A stretch of 64,000 nucleotides of DNA. Origin: Sphaerosporella brunnea (Eukaryota; Ascomycota; Pezizomycetes; Pezizales; Pyronemataceae). The stretch lies in assembly GCA_008704415.1 (NCBI GenBank), contig VXIS01000178.1, positions 1 through 64,000 of the forward strand, read 5' to 3'. Under the pieces are notes generated by a model. It saw nothing but the letters and a program-made list of their open reading frames with translations, searched no databases and was not told the DNA's origin. Position 1 is the stretch's first letter, and the number at the start of each line of letters is the position of its first letter. A program made the translations under genes and the position numbers. This document shows, piece by piece, positions 1 through 10,674 of this stretch.

Positions 1-177
1 GGATTTTTAACTGCCCAGTGAAAGCGCACGCACCAGAATTAATCAATTTAAAATAGCTACATGTATTTATCATCCACAATTGTCCACCGGAAGGCGACAG
101 TGCCGTCAAACGTCGTACCGCATGTAAACAGCCCATTGGCGACGGAAATGCGGTGAGACCATTGAGGGGGAGACCAT

Positions 178-223
178 TGAGGGAGAGAGAGCGCGCGCGC
201 GCGAGAGAGAGAGAAAGAGAGAG
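178..223. repeat. GA/CG dinucleotide microsatellite
   Basis: A run of GA repeats is interrupted by a short CG block and then resumes as GA. It is plainly visible and lies inside a longer purine-rich tract that reaches about 360. Confidence 0.9.
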
Positions 224-398
224 CTGGACGCAGAGAAACAGAACAGTGCGGAGATTGGAGGGAGATGCACAGAAGCCTCAGGACTGTTCAATTGTGTCGA
301 GAACATGCAGGGCCAGCCAGGCCAAGGAAGAAAAAGAAAAGGAAGAAAGAAAAAAAAAGCAAGCAAGCAGGGAACAATTGCTCATCCGCATCCATGAT

Positions 399-420
399 GT
401 CGTCGTCGTCGTCGTCGTCC
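399..420. repeat. TCG trinucleotide microsatellite
   Basis: About seven tandem TCG/CGT units. Open frames on both strands cross it, but only as homopolymer-like residues, so it is not read as coding. Confidence 0.85.
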
Positions 421-1235
421 AGAATAGTCGTCGCAGCACTGACTTACCTGGAAGTCCCTCCACACTCGTCGGCATTGATTATTCCTCGCCTCTAGATCTG
501 CTTTTCCCCTTGCTGCTGCTGCCGCTGCTGCTGCTGTTGTTGCTCATATGTACATACCGAACCCTGCAGAAGCCAAAACGCATCAGCGCTCTCGCGGTAA
601 GAGTCACCAATCAAACGCCATTCCAGACTTGTTTCTGGATTGCTGGGTTGGGTTGGCCATGGATGATGAGCATGAGTCGAAGCGACGTGGATTGCAGAGG
701 CGGAGGCAGAGACAGAGACAGACAGTCTCGGCGAGGGCGGCGGTGATGGTGCCAGGTCACAGCTAACAGCGACGCTACGCTGCTCTGCTCTGCTCTGCTC
801 CAGAAGAGCAAGCAAGCAAGGCAGGCAGGCAGGCAAGCTGATTGCGCGCACCACCACCACCGCACTCGTATAACCAGAACTCAATTCCTGTGATTACCAG
901 TCGGAAGCGAGGAGAAGCAGCAGAAGAAGCAGAAGAAGAAGAAGAAAGAATGAGGACCCCCCCCCCCCCTCTCCGCCAGCACACACAATGGCGTGAAACA
1001 ACGCCAGCCAGCCAGCCAGCATTCCAACAACAACGACAACAACACAACAGGAAGAAACGAAACAACAAGGGCGGGGGGAGGAGGGGAGGGGGCGGCGGGG
1101 TATAGGTAGAGCATACAGAGATAGATAGAGAGAGGACGAACGAACCGACATGGATGCTTTCGAATGTGTTCTCCCAGCCCAGCTCAATTGACCCCTTCGA
1201 TCCGTTCAATTGGCGCTTTGTGCGGATGGGAAGGG

Positions 1236-1260
1236 AAAAAAAAAAAAAAAAAAAAAAAAA
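1236..1260. repeat. Poly-A tract of about 25
   Basis: A homopolymer A run. It is not accompanied by a target-site duplication or an element body, so it is treated as a simple repeat. Confidence 0.9.
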
Positions 1261-1352
1261 TACAATTGAGAAGAGAAACGAGCACAATTGTATCCACCAA
1301 AAAAGAAAACCAAAGGGCGGGCTCTCCAGAATATTTCTCAACACCAGGCAAC

Positions 1353-1403
1353 CATCAGCATCATCATCATCATCAGCATCATCATCATCATCATCATCAT
1401 CAT
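1353..1403. repeat. ATC/CAT trinucleotide microsatellite
   Basis: About 17 units of ATC with two CAG interruptions. It gives poly-His, poly-Ile or poly-Ser in the three forward frames. Confidence 0.9.
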
Positions 1404-1726
1404 GCTCACCGCGGCGCCGCCGCCGCACACAATGCCAAAAATACTTCCCAATCGTCCCACCACCACCACCCACCTGACCCCTCCTTCCAACTTCGAACTC
1501 CTACTTCCTCCTCCTCCTCCTACGAAGAAGAAAAAAAAAAACCCTATAACAGCTCCTTCCAGACGTGACCCGTAGCAGTAGCAGTAGCAGCAGCAACAGC
1601 CGGTAGAAACGAAAAAAGACCCAAGAAAGAATTGAGCTCGCATGAATCTCCGCCCGACTTCGCCCCAGCCTTACTTACAATTACACTTACACTCTAAACA
1701 CGCACACACGCACCGGCCACCAGTGC

Positions 1727-1757
1727 TCGCGCGCACGCACGCACGCACGCACGCACG
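1727..1757. repeat. GCAC tetranucleotide microsatellite
   Basis: Tandem GCAC/CGCA units follow a looser CA-rich run. A GCA repeat lies shortly downstream, at about 1797-1820. Confidence 0.85.
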
Positions 1758-2992
1758 CTCCCTCCGTTCGACGACAAAAAGATCTTCTTCGCAGAAAGCA
1801 GCAGCAGCAGCAGCAGCAGTGCGCGACCCTGCATCACCGCACCGCACACGCACACGTGGATCTCCCCTCCCTCCCTCCCTTCACATCGTGACCGCATCAT
1901 CCCGCCAACGGCGCTTCGGCCTGTCTTGTCCTGTATGTCAAAAAAAAAAACAAAAAATAATAATAATAATCATCGCATCCAACACCATACATACCATGTA
2001 AATCACCCGCACCTCAATTCCCACGAGAACCTCCCAAATAGTTCTCTCTTTCCCCGCTCTGCACAATGACATCACACACTTCCCCTCCCCCCCCTCCCCA
2101 AAAAAAAAAAAAAAAACCAAAACCCCCCCCTCCTACCCGCCTGTGCTTCGCATCGCATCACGCGTGAGCACCCGTTCTACCCTTAAATTCCCTCCTACCC
2201 TACACGGAGATTGGATTCATCCGATGTTTTATCGATAGCGATAGGTAGATATCTCGGGGAAACAGACAGGTCAAAAAAAATCAAGATAGCCAGCCCTCTT
2301 GGACATCAGTTCCATCATTAACAAGCTCGGAAGAGATAGGACTTGACTTGACATGTCTGGTACCCCACCCTGTCCTTCGCTTCGTAGTGTTACATGAGCA
2401 TGAGCATGAGCGTGGAAAAATATCCGAACCATCACGGGAACATCATTCGCCAGTCCTACCCTTTCTGGTACTAAGAGTACCTACCGAGATCGAGATGACT
2501 TCAAGACGCCGGCAAAGGAGACATCGAAAAACCCCACACTATCCATTCTTATTTCCCAATTCCCCGCCGCCCCCGCGTTGCCCTGTCTTTGTGCGTCGCC
2601 CAGAACCCAACCCAGAAGTGATGTGATGAAAGAATGGAAATCAACAAAACGGACAGTAAAGGAAAAGACGAAAAAGCTGACGAAAGAAAACAAGAGCAGA
2701 TGGTATATCGGCAGCCGACATCCCAACCCAGTCATTTTTTCATCAAATCCTTGCCTGCCATAGAGGTGGAAAGAGACATGTGAACCCGAAATCAAATGAA
2801 CAAAAGAAAATGGTGCAATGCGTCAATCAGAAAAGAAACCCAGAGAGCCAAACTTTTTTTCCCGACTTGCCCGAATCCCCGAAAGTGTTTTTGGTAAGAA
2901 GGAAAAGAAAATCGTCGATGCAATGAATGAGGATAGAAATGCCTGAAATCAGTCATTGCTTTCAACATCCGTACTCTTCTCGAAAAAAACGC

Positions 2993-3873
2993 TTAGTTTC
3001 CGGCGGTGTCCGGGCAGGTGGCCATCACGTGGCCGGGCTGCTTGCACCTGTGACACCATGAGCGTATGCCGGGATGATATCAATCAGAACAAATACTCAC
3101 TTGTAGCAGACACGGTCCTGCTCGCTAGGGCAGTCGCGGGACAAGTGGCCGATCTGGCCGCAGTTGTAGCACTTCTGGCCCTGGGTGCAGTCGCGAGAGA
3201 GATGACCTGGAGAGACCATTAAAAGACAGAACAATCGGAGGCAGCACAGGACATCGTACCGTAGCCACCGCAAGAGTAGCAGGTCTGAGCACGGCCGCCG
3301 GCACCGAACGAAGCGCCGGCACCTCCATATCCACCGTTCGCCTGGCACTGGCGGGCGATGTGGCCAACCTTTCCGCACTTGTAGCACTCAGCGGCGCCAG
3401 AGCCATTACCGAAACTGACCTGCGGGGCGCTGGGGTCGTTGCAATCGCGGGAGATATGGCCTATCCGTACGTTAGAAAAATGGTAACTTAAGTCGATCTG
3501 ACGGATCTCGGCCATACCGGTCTGGCCACACTTGTAGCAGGACTTCTCCTTGGCGGGCTGGGAGCATTCACGGCTCATGTGTCCGTCCACTACATGGATA
3601 AATCTATGTCAGCGAGCGGTCGGAATATTTTCGGACACGGCAATGAAGCGTCGGTAGGCGGTTGTCACGTACATCCACAGTTGTAGCTGCATAACGAAAG
3701 TAAGTCAGTCAACGGTTTTGTGCAACGAGAAAACGCATGTGAGCGAAACGCACCAGGTCGGAGTTCCACGCTTGGGGCATTCACGGGCCTGCGAAGAAAA
3801 AGAAGTTGGTTAGCTTCATCCGAACCGCGAGACAATGCAAGCTGCTCTCTAACCTGATGTCCCGCCTCGCCGC
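2993..3873 (-). CDS. Zinc-knuckle nucleic-acid-binding protein, GIS2/CNBP (Byr3) type; 5' end missing
   Basis: Seven CCHC zinc knuckles (C-x2-C-x4-H-x4-C) follow each other when exons are joined: CGEAGHQAREC (its first Cys pair incomplete), CYNCGLDGHMSREC, CYKCGQTGHISRDC, CYKCGKVGHIARQC, CYSCGGYGHLSRDC, CYNCGQIGHLSRDC and CYKCKQPGHVMATC. Seven is the usual number for yeast Gis2 and animal CNBP, which bind single-stranded nucleic acid and associate with mRNA and translation. Exons, read downward: 3873-3854 (20 nt), 3788-3754 (35 nt), 3686-3673 (14 nt), 3589-3518, 3460-3260, 3206-3101, 3047-2993 (TAA). All introns are GT..AG and frames join. The 20-nt exon needs an upstream exon ending in T (to make Cys TGC). 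I searched up to about 5.4 kb and did not find a convincing start exon, so the N-terminus is unresolved. Confidence 0.85.
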
Positions 3874-6800
3874 CTGTACCTCATAATCAGCCTCACCCAA
3901 CACCTCGGAGCGAAAGTCAAGCGAATGGAAGAGGGGTACAAAGCAGCGGAACGCTACTGCCCCACCTCTATCCAGCGAACATTTGAAACCAATGCACAGA
4001 AACAAGCAAGCAAAAGCCCGCTCGCTGACCCCCCCCCCCGCTCCGGCCCGCTGCCCGCGCTGAGCCCCCGCGCTGAACCGCCGCTGAGGGATTACCACGG
4101 ACCCAGAGGGCCGTGTTTTTTTGCTTGTTCGCCCGTGTTTGTTCTTCTTCCCGCTTCGTGAATTTTTTTGCTCTTGTTGTGTGCCGTTTTGTTGTTTTCC
4201 GTTTGTTTGTCCTTTCGTTCCGTTTTCCGTGCTTTGTCTTGTCGTGACCCCGTTGTTCTGTTTCTCCCGTGTTTGCCCATCCACTTACGTCTTCAACTGG
4301 GGTGCGGCTTCGCATATCTTAGAGCACACTTGCAATACCTTTCTCTTCTCAATCGCATGTTTTTGTTTGTTTTGTTGTTTTTTTTTTTTTTCGCAAAAAG
4401 GGGAAACCTGCACCAGAACTAACTGCCGTTCCCCTAATGCAGAAAAATCAGTCGCACAACCGAAGGGGGGGGATCTGGATCTTGCTACCTATGCTAACAC
4501 GAATTGACGAAAACACAGAAGCTTAACGACACACAAGCACCGTTTCACCGCTCGCGGCTTTGAAACTCGCGTGCGACGGTTGACGTTGAGAGATACCCAC
4601 CCTGCTCTAGCTACATACTTAGTTCAAGCATCTTGGATTTGCCGGCCCGGGGAGGCCCCCGGAGACGAGTGAGCGGGTATGCCGGCACCTGCAGGTTCAA
4701 TTTAATTTGCAGATGCGATACCTACGAAGTCAGTGCATGCGCAACGGCTGCGTTGCATGCTGCCAGAGCGCTTGCCGAAATTGCTTTGGTATGTATACTT
4801 TACTTTCGAGGCCATTCTATTGGCGCATGCTGGTCGTACATCACCATCGCCGAGATACATACGGAAGCACCTACCTGAATACCTGCAGCCGCCGAAAGTG
4901 GAGTTCTTCGGCACGGGTTGTAGATCCATCTCGGCTAAAGGGCGAGCTTCATGAAGCAAGTAGGAAGCACACCATGAGACGACGAGCCATCCGCGATCAA
5001 GGACGCCTGTAGTAGTTATGATTGTGCGCGAGAACCAGATGATCCGTATGTTGGGACTCGTACTCGTACATGCCCGGCTCTCCGTCACACAGAGATAGAT
5101 ACCTCAGTCTCCAACTCACCGCGCCGCACTTGGGCACCAACCCCGGCCTGCACCGGTTCACCGCTCAGCCTCAACCCCACCCACATACATACCGGCATCA
5201 GGCTACGGTTCAACGACCGAAGTGGCAAACATGCCCGCCTCGCCGCAGCTCGCGCCTGCCCAATCACCGGCGTCGTCGGTTCTTCCCACGCAACGCTGGC
5301 GCACAAACCCAGCGTTCCAGCGACCCAGCAGCGTGCGCTTCACACCGGTGCCAGAGTCACTCGACAGAGCCATATTCTTAATAAGAGCGATTGTTTGTGG
5401 TATTATTTGCTCCATCAATGTCACCTCCATCTTCTATCAACTTGAAAAAAAAAAAAAAAAAAACCAAGCAAAGTGCTTCCACCGGGGGAGGGGTTGATAC
5501 AATTGCACGACCAAAACTCGTCGTATTTTGTTGGGCCATACCACATCCAAAGCGATTGTTCCCATGCCTCCTAGCACAAAGCTATGGTCCTGACCAGGGG
5601 ACGTCTCTTCGCAACGGTAGCCAAAGATCAGGAAAAGAATAGCTACTTATGTATGTAGCTTCAATCGCCACCACAGTTCTCAAATATCTCGGGGAAACAC
5701 GGGCGGGGACTGCACTGGGACCGAGTAATCAAGGAACTCAAACCATTCCTACGTATCTACGAGGAGAGTGTCGGAAAACGCCGCGGATAAGTACTCATCG
5801 CTGTTCGTCTCGCAAGTTTTGAGGCGGCAGCGTATTGGGCTATTGGAGCGGCATTCGAGCCAGCCCGTGCCGTCTCGGCGCAGGAGGCAATCAGCGGTGC
5901 GTAGCGGCGAAACGCGGCACTCAACCCGGGCTCCGGCGTCAAGGGAGAAGTGCTCACGCAAAGTGATCGTTTCGCTGGCTGCGGCATCTTCTAGGCAAGG
6001 CCTAGGTCAGCACGTATACCACGAAGAAAACGTCGACAGCTGTGAATATACTTATAGGTAGGACGACGGCTCCGAACAGCTACTACAGATTGAGTTGATG
6101 TCATCACCAATTTTGTTGATGTGTTGGGAGATGACCATCTCCGTCTGAATATCAATGCTGACCACATTAGGTAAACTTTCATTTCTAAACGTTACTGAAA
6201 GGAGGCATGCCAGCCTACTCTACTGTAGGGTTGTCATGTCATGCCAAATCACGTGATATTACAGTCAAGCATAACAAAGTCATGACTGACAGACCATATC
6301 ATACCAAAAGAGGGAGGTAACCACTCTACAGCAACCGGAATGGGAGCCACCAGCAGCAGCCATAGGCACTAGTTTCTGCCTTGTGATGAAGGCAACGTGA
6401 TCTGACAAAATGACAAGTCCCTAACTGAAACTGGATGACCCAAGGTAACCAGGAAAGCGCCCCATGTTCAGCAGCAGCACCTTGAAAAACGCAACTCCCC
6501 CGTAGTTGTGAAAAAATTTTGGACTTTGGTGGGGAATATGGGGGGGGAATTATCTGAATATCGTTACGCAACCCCCAAGCTGTTTTTCTAAGTTGCCCAC
6601 CACTCGAATCCCATATTCGCGCAGTTAGTTGCCTATCTTTCTGAATGCTCAAAGAAATTTATAGATTTTGTGGTGGTTGTTGGTACCGTATTAACTCGGT
6701 ACTAAGGCAATGTCAGTGGGGAAGTCACTCAGCCTCCTGGCAAAGTCACTTAGCCACATTACCTTATTACCCAGACAATACGGTAGGGGCGGGGTTGCTG

Positions 6801-8385
6801 AAAACACGCTATTTGGCCAAAAAACGATGCTTTTTGTCCAGTGACTGTGCATCCATATACTTCATATAGCCAAGGATATTTATTCCCCTGATACTCTTCG
6901 GCCCCTTCCATCTCCTACCAGTACAATTATATATCTCGAGGATAAAAACAAAACAATTGAAACAACCACAAAGAAAGTGTTGGGGTCAAACTCACAGCCC
7001 AGCAAGAGAACAAACAACCAAGGGGCAATTTCACCAACCCGTTGGGTTTGTAGTTGTGGCCAGGAATTTGTGCTAATGTCGAGAGAGAGAGAGAGAGGGT
7101 CGGTATAGAAACTTCGGGCATTTGTATGGGGATATACCCAATATTTCAACCCCTCCAACCATCATCACGATTCACAAACGCAACGCAACAACACAAAACA
7201 AAACAACAACAACAACACAACACATGACACAGTTTTTGGGCGGTAAGCAGCGTGGCACCGGCCCGATGAACCCGCCCGACTCGACCAATCCGTTGATCAA
7301 CCTTTGAAGCGCCGACAAATGCAGCCCCTCCCTCCCTCCCTCGCAAAACGTCCGGCAAGGGGGGGTTTGATGGAAGGCCCGCGGGGGGGGGGGGGGTGGC
7401 AGCGGGAGTCTGGAACGACATATGTAACAGCGCGTAGGATCTAGCGAGAACGCATACATATGGTATGTTTCGACTTAGGGGTTTCAGTCCGGGGGGAGGA
7501 GAAGGAAACTCGGAGGTACCGGTTGATGGACGTCGCTTGTGGGGCGGTTTGCGCCTAAACGACGGCTCGGTTCCATAGCCGAACTTCTAAAACCACCGGC
7601 CGGATTTTTTTTTTTGCAGCCGCCGGATAAAACGTCAGTATTGAGGGCCACCCAGTAGAAGTAGATATGACGTCGGACTTCTTCGCGCGATGGACTAGCG
7701 AACTGCCCGCAATCAGATCAATGAACAATCGAGCCGGGGGTGTCTTTGCACGTCCGACAAGGCAAGAACCTCGAGATGACTAATCATTACTGGAAGCCTC
7801 TGGGCATGGAGATTGTCCGCACGCTGCCAGTGAGAACGTGGAACCTGGATGAGACTGGATCAAACCGCCTCTTCACGTTGGAGGGATGAATCAAGCATCA
7901 TCACACAGCGCTAACTTGCTTCGCTTCATCTCTCTATCAAACTCCCCTTGCGTTTTAGCGTGTATCAATCCTACACATCATGATACGTCGATGTCCTGTC
8001 AACTCAAAATTTCACCACATTATTCTCTCCATGAGGCCCTCCCGCTTGACAAAGCAAGGCTGGTCCTCTCCCTCCTCTAACAACAAAAGAGACGTCCAAC
8101 AAGAACGAGCGTCGTAACGTCATTAAAACATCTGCACAGCAGAAATGAAGCTCCCAAAAACCGCATCCAGCGGCCCCAAAAAGAAAAAAGAAAAAAAAAC
8201 AGCAGCAGCAGCCGTGGCCTTCCTCTACAAGCGAGTACTCTGCGCACGCTCCAATATGCAATCCCTTAAAACGAAAAAAAAGAAAAAAAAACAAGCAGAT
8301 GGTAGTTGTTCCTGAATCCTTGGTCGGAGAGGAACCACTACTATCCCAAAACAACGCAAATATAACATCACAACCAAGCAACTGG
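3874..8385. other. Long spacer without a recognised gene
   Basis: About 4.5 kb. It should hold the first exon and promoter of the zinc-knuckle gene, but I could not place them. The short open frames on either strand have no domain, no spliceable continuation that I could follow, and run through poly-A/T or G/C tracts (4380-4391, 5447-5462, 7384-7395). A candidate donor occurs on the minus strand near 5118 and another near 4277, without a matching exon. A short sequence of the form AAGTCACTyAGCC occurs twice, near 6722 and 6745. Confidence 0.5.
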
Positions 8386-8607
8386 CTACTGGGCGGCGCC
8401 AGTGTTGGTGTATGGAACTATAGCCCCGTTGGCCCCAGACATGGAGGGGTTCCCGTCGTCGCCGAAGGTGATTGCTAGGTGGTATTGTCAGCGATGGAAT
8501 TCAGAGGTTGAGGTGAGGGAGAAGTATGTACTCTGGGCAATGGGCGCCGATACTGCGGTTCCCACGAAGACTGCGGCCAGGAGGAGGAGGGAGGCGGTGA
8601 ATTGCAT
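8386..8607 (-). CDS. Small secreted peptide, 54 residues, one intron
   Basis: Too short for simple ORF calling, but a clean spliced gene. Exon 1 is 8607-8532, the intron is 8531-8475 (57 nt, GTACAT..CTAG with a CTGAC branch-like site), and exon 2 is 8474-8386 (TAG). The exons total 165 nt, which is exactly 55 codons. The product begins MQFTASLLLLAAVFVGTAVS followed by APIAQ, a textbook secretion signal with a likely cleavage after VSA. The mature part is about 33 residues, Gly/Asn/Thr/Ala-rich and acidic, with GDDGNPSMSGANG in the middle and ending NTGAAQ. It has no cysteines, so it is not a typical disulphide-rich effector. Its family is unknown to me. A TATA box lies about 200 bp upstream, suggesting a strongly or conditionally expressed gene. 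Confidence 0.7.
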
Positions 8608-10084
8608 TGTTTTTGTTTTTTTTTTGTTTGGTCGGGTTTAGTTGATGCGTTGGAGCTTTGGAGGCAGAAGGCGGAGAACGATTGTGGAAAGAGGTGTTTT
8701 TTGAAGTGTCGAGCCGGTCGACTGAGCTGCAAGAAAGAATGAGAAGAAGAAGTAATTGATGCCGCTGGATGAACAAAAAGACTTGAAGGCTCAAGAAATG
8801 AGGGGAGATATATACCGTTTCGATGAAACAGTATTTCCTTTTTTTTTCTTTTTTTCTATCTACAAGCTGGTGATGATCCCCCGCGCCCCCCGCGGCCCAC
8901 GGATGGGTGCGTAATGATCCAACGAGTTTCAAAACACACAATTCCTCAGACGAAGACATTGCGCATGTACTGTCTTGGAATCTACCAGGGTTGCTGGAAA
9001 CATCTCCAGCCTCAGCCTCTGATCAGCCGCAAGCTGCAAGTTGCAAAAATACCAAGCCCTATGCCTGTTTTTTTTTTTGCCACCCCGTGCTCAAACCCAC
9101 GTACAGATCTATGCGTTTGAGAATTTGAAGTGTTGCTCCAGAAACCCTGCGTTCGTTGCCGTCGTCGTCGTCCTTGCATCAAAAAATAGAGCCAATCAAC
9201 ACGCTGCAGTGACAGGGCAAGGCCCCGAAACGTCAGATCTCACTTCCTCCTTGTCTCACATATGTGCCGATTTCTACCTAACAAACGAGACCCATTAGCT
9301 ACATAGGTAATTTGGACTTCAGTGTCCACACACGTCACACACACACACGCGCGCGTGCGGGCTGATATCATACCGGTCGTGCAGTGAAGGAAGGAATTGG
9401 TCTCTGCAGGAGGGTGGGCTCTGAGGTGGAGATGCAGCAGAAGGGCAATTTTTTTTTTTTCGTGCTTTAACAACGTATCTTTAGATCTTCCACCAGGAAG
9501 TTCCGATCGCGAGGTAGAGATGAACTAGAAAAAGCAGTGAGGACGGCGTTGGCAGCAGGCGGTGAGAGCAATTGTTGGGTTGGGTTGGACTTGACACTCT
9601 GAGACGAGACGAGATTCCCCCCCCCCCCCGCCACTCTCCCAACCCCAACACCCTCAATGCGGTGGGCTTCACTGTAGATGCGTTGTCAAGAGATTTACAT
9701 CACTACTGCAATCATCACGCAGGGCCCCAGCCAGAACTTACAACCACAACTTCGGAGCAGGCATGTCATGGGTTATCACTCAGGGATATGTGTGCTTGTG
9801 GGCTCGGATAACAGTTCGGATCGTAATCACTGACAGGAAGGACCTCCCTTTTTGTCACCGCCTAGGCGGGCTTGCGGATCCGCTGGCCCAGGGCCAGACT
9901 GGACACCAAGTACTATCGAAAAAAAGGAGAGTGAAGCGCTGGTGCCGATTCTGGAGCGAGCTCAGGGTTCCCCGTTCAAGATATCCAACCACCACCACCG
10001 CCACCACCACAACCATGTCTCCAAAGGCCTGCCGGGTGGATCCCGCCAAGGAAATCATAGGTCTGGGCCATGGGCTACTTCCTC
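8608..10084. other. Spacer upstream of the small secreted peptide gene
   Basis: Contains the peptide gene's promoter and leader (8608 to about 8960), homopolymer T and C runs, and a CA/CG microsatellite at about 9336-9358. Open frames in 9500-10080 look random and no conserved motif was seen. Confidence 0.5.
8808..8814 (-). promoter_or_regulatory. TATA box of the small secreted peptide gene
   Basis: The minus strand reads GTATATATC about 200 bp before the ATG at 8607. The leader between them is CT- and A-rich, as is common for fungal 5' UTRs. Assignment is by position only. Confidence 0.45.
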
Positions 10085-10522
10085 GTTCACCATCTCTTCC
10101 TCCCTCGCCGCCACCAAAATATCAAAAGATAGTGGCGGGATTCCTTCTGGCCCTGTCGGAGAGCATCCACAGGGGATGAAGTAATAGTTCTGGCCTTGCC
10201 ACCAATCATGCGTCCGCGCTTCAGCCTCCATGTAAGATCCATCAACGGCATCTTCGGTGAAGGGGGTCGGAGTGCATCACAAAGTTTTCGAGAACTCTGC
10301 AAACGAGAAGAGGTTGGTGAGGGAGGCGGTGGAGCCGTAGAAACCAATTTTGTGGCCCTGATTCATAGTGTTTAGAGAAACTTCCGAAAGCCTTTGGGAG
10401 GGGAGCGGTGTTCTCAACGGGGGGGTTCGGATCAAGACGATGAGACCTGCAGAATACCCAAGCTTCTCAAAATCCCTAGGAGAAAATAGGAGAAAAAGGG
10501 CAACAGATGGGGGGAGATTCAA
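10085..10522 (-). pseudogene. Possible exon remnant or broken gene, unknown family
   Basis: Two open stretches lie in the same minus-strand frame, separated by one TGA near 10277. The upstream part contains GHKIGFYGSTASLTNLFSF. The downstream part runs from TPFTEDAVDGSY through DWWQGQNYYFIPCGC to PGPDL-like residues and a stop at 10085. The composition (Trp, Tyr, Cys and charged residues, no low complexity) looks protein-like. A splice acceptor is possible at the ATGAATCAG before GHKIG. An atypical GTTTCT..TTTGCAG intron could bypass the TGA, but the frame afterwards fails. I do not recognise a family. It could be the tail of a decayed gene or chance. Confidence 0.22.
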
Positions 10523-10674
10523 ATCAAAACGGGACCCAGCTCACAGCTAACATGCTTGAAAACAGTCCTCTATGAACTGGGTATGTACGATTTAAGTTCA
10601 GAAGCATACTAGAACCCTTGCCGAATGTTTTAGGTGTTAACTATTCTAATTATACCAGAGAGGACGGTACTAAG

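Larger units (their letters stand above)
1..2992. other. Microsatellite-rich non-coding stretch
   Basis: No gene is recognised here. The open frames are translations of simple repeats (poly-Ser, poly-His, poly-Lys runs) on both strands and lack any domain-like sequence. The first 360 bases are GA-rich on the plus strand, and 1300-2200 is rich in CT and CA. This could be the promoter and long leader of a minus-strand gene lying left of the window, plus the 3' flank of the zinc-knuckle gene on the right. That reading is inference. Confidence 0.6.

Noticed and set aside
1236..1260. Poly-A tract as a retrotransposon tail
   Set aside because: No element body, no reverse transcriptase-like frame and no target-site duplication nearby.
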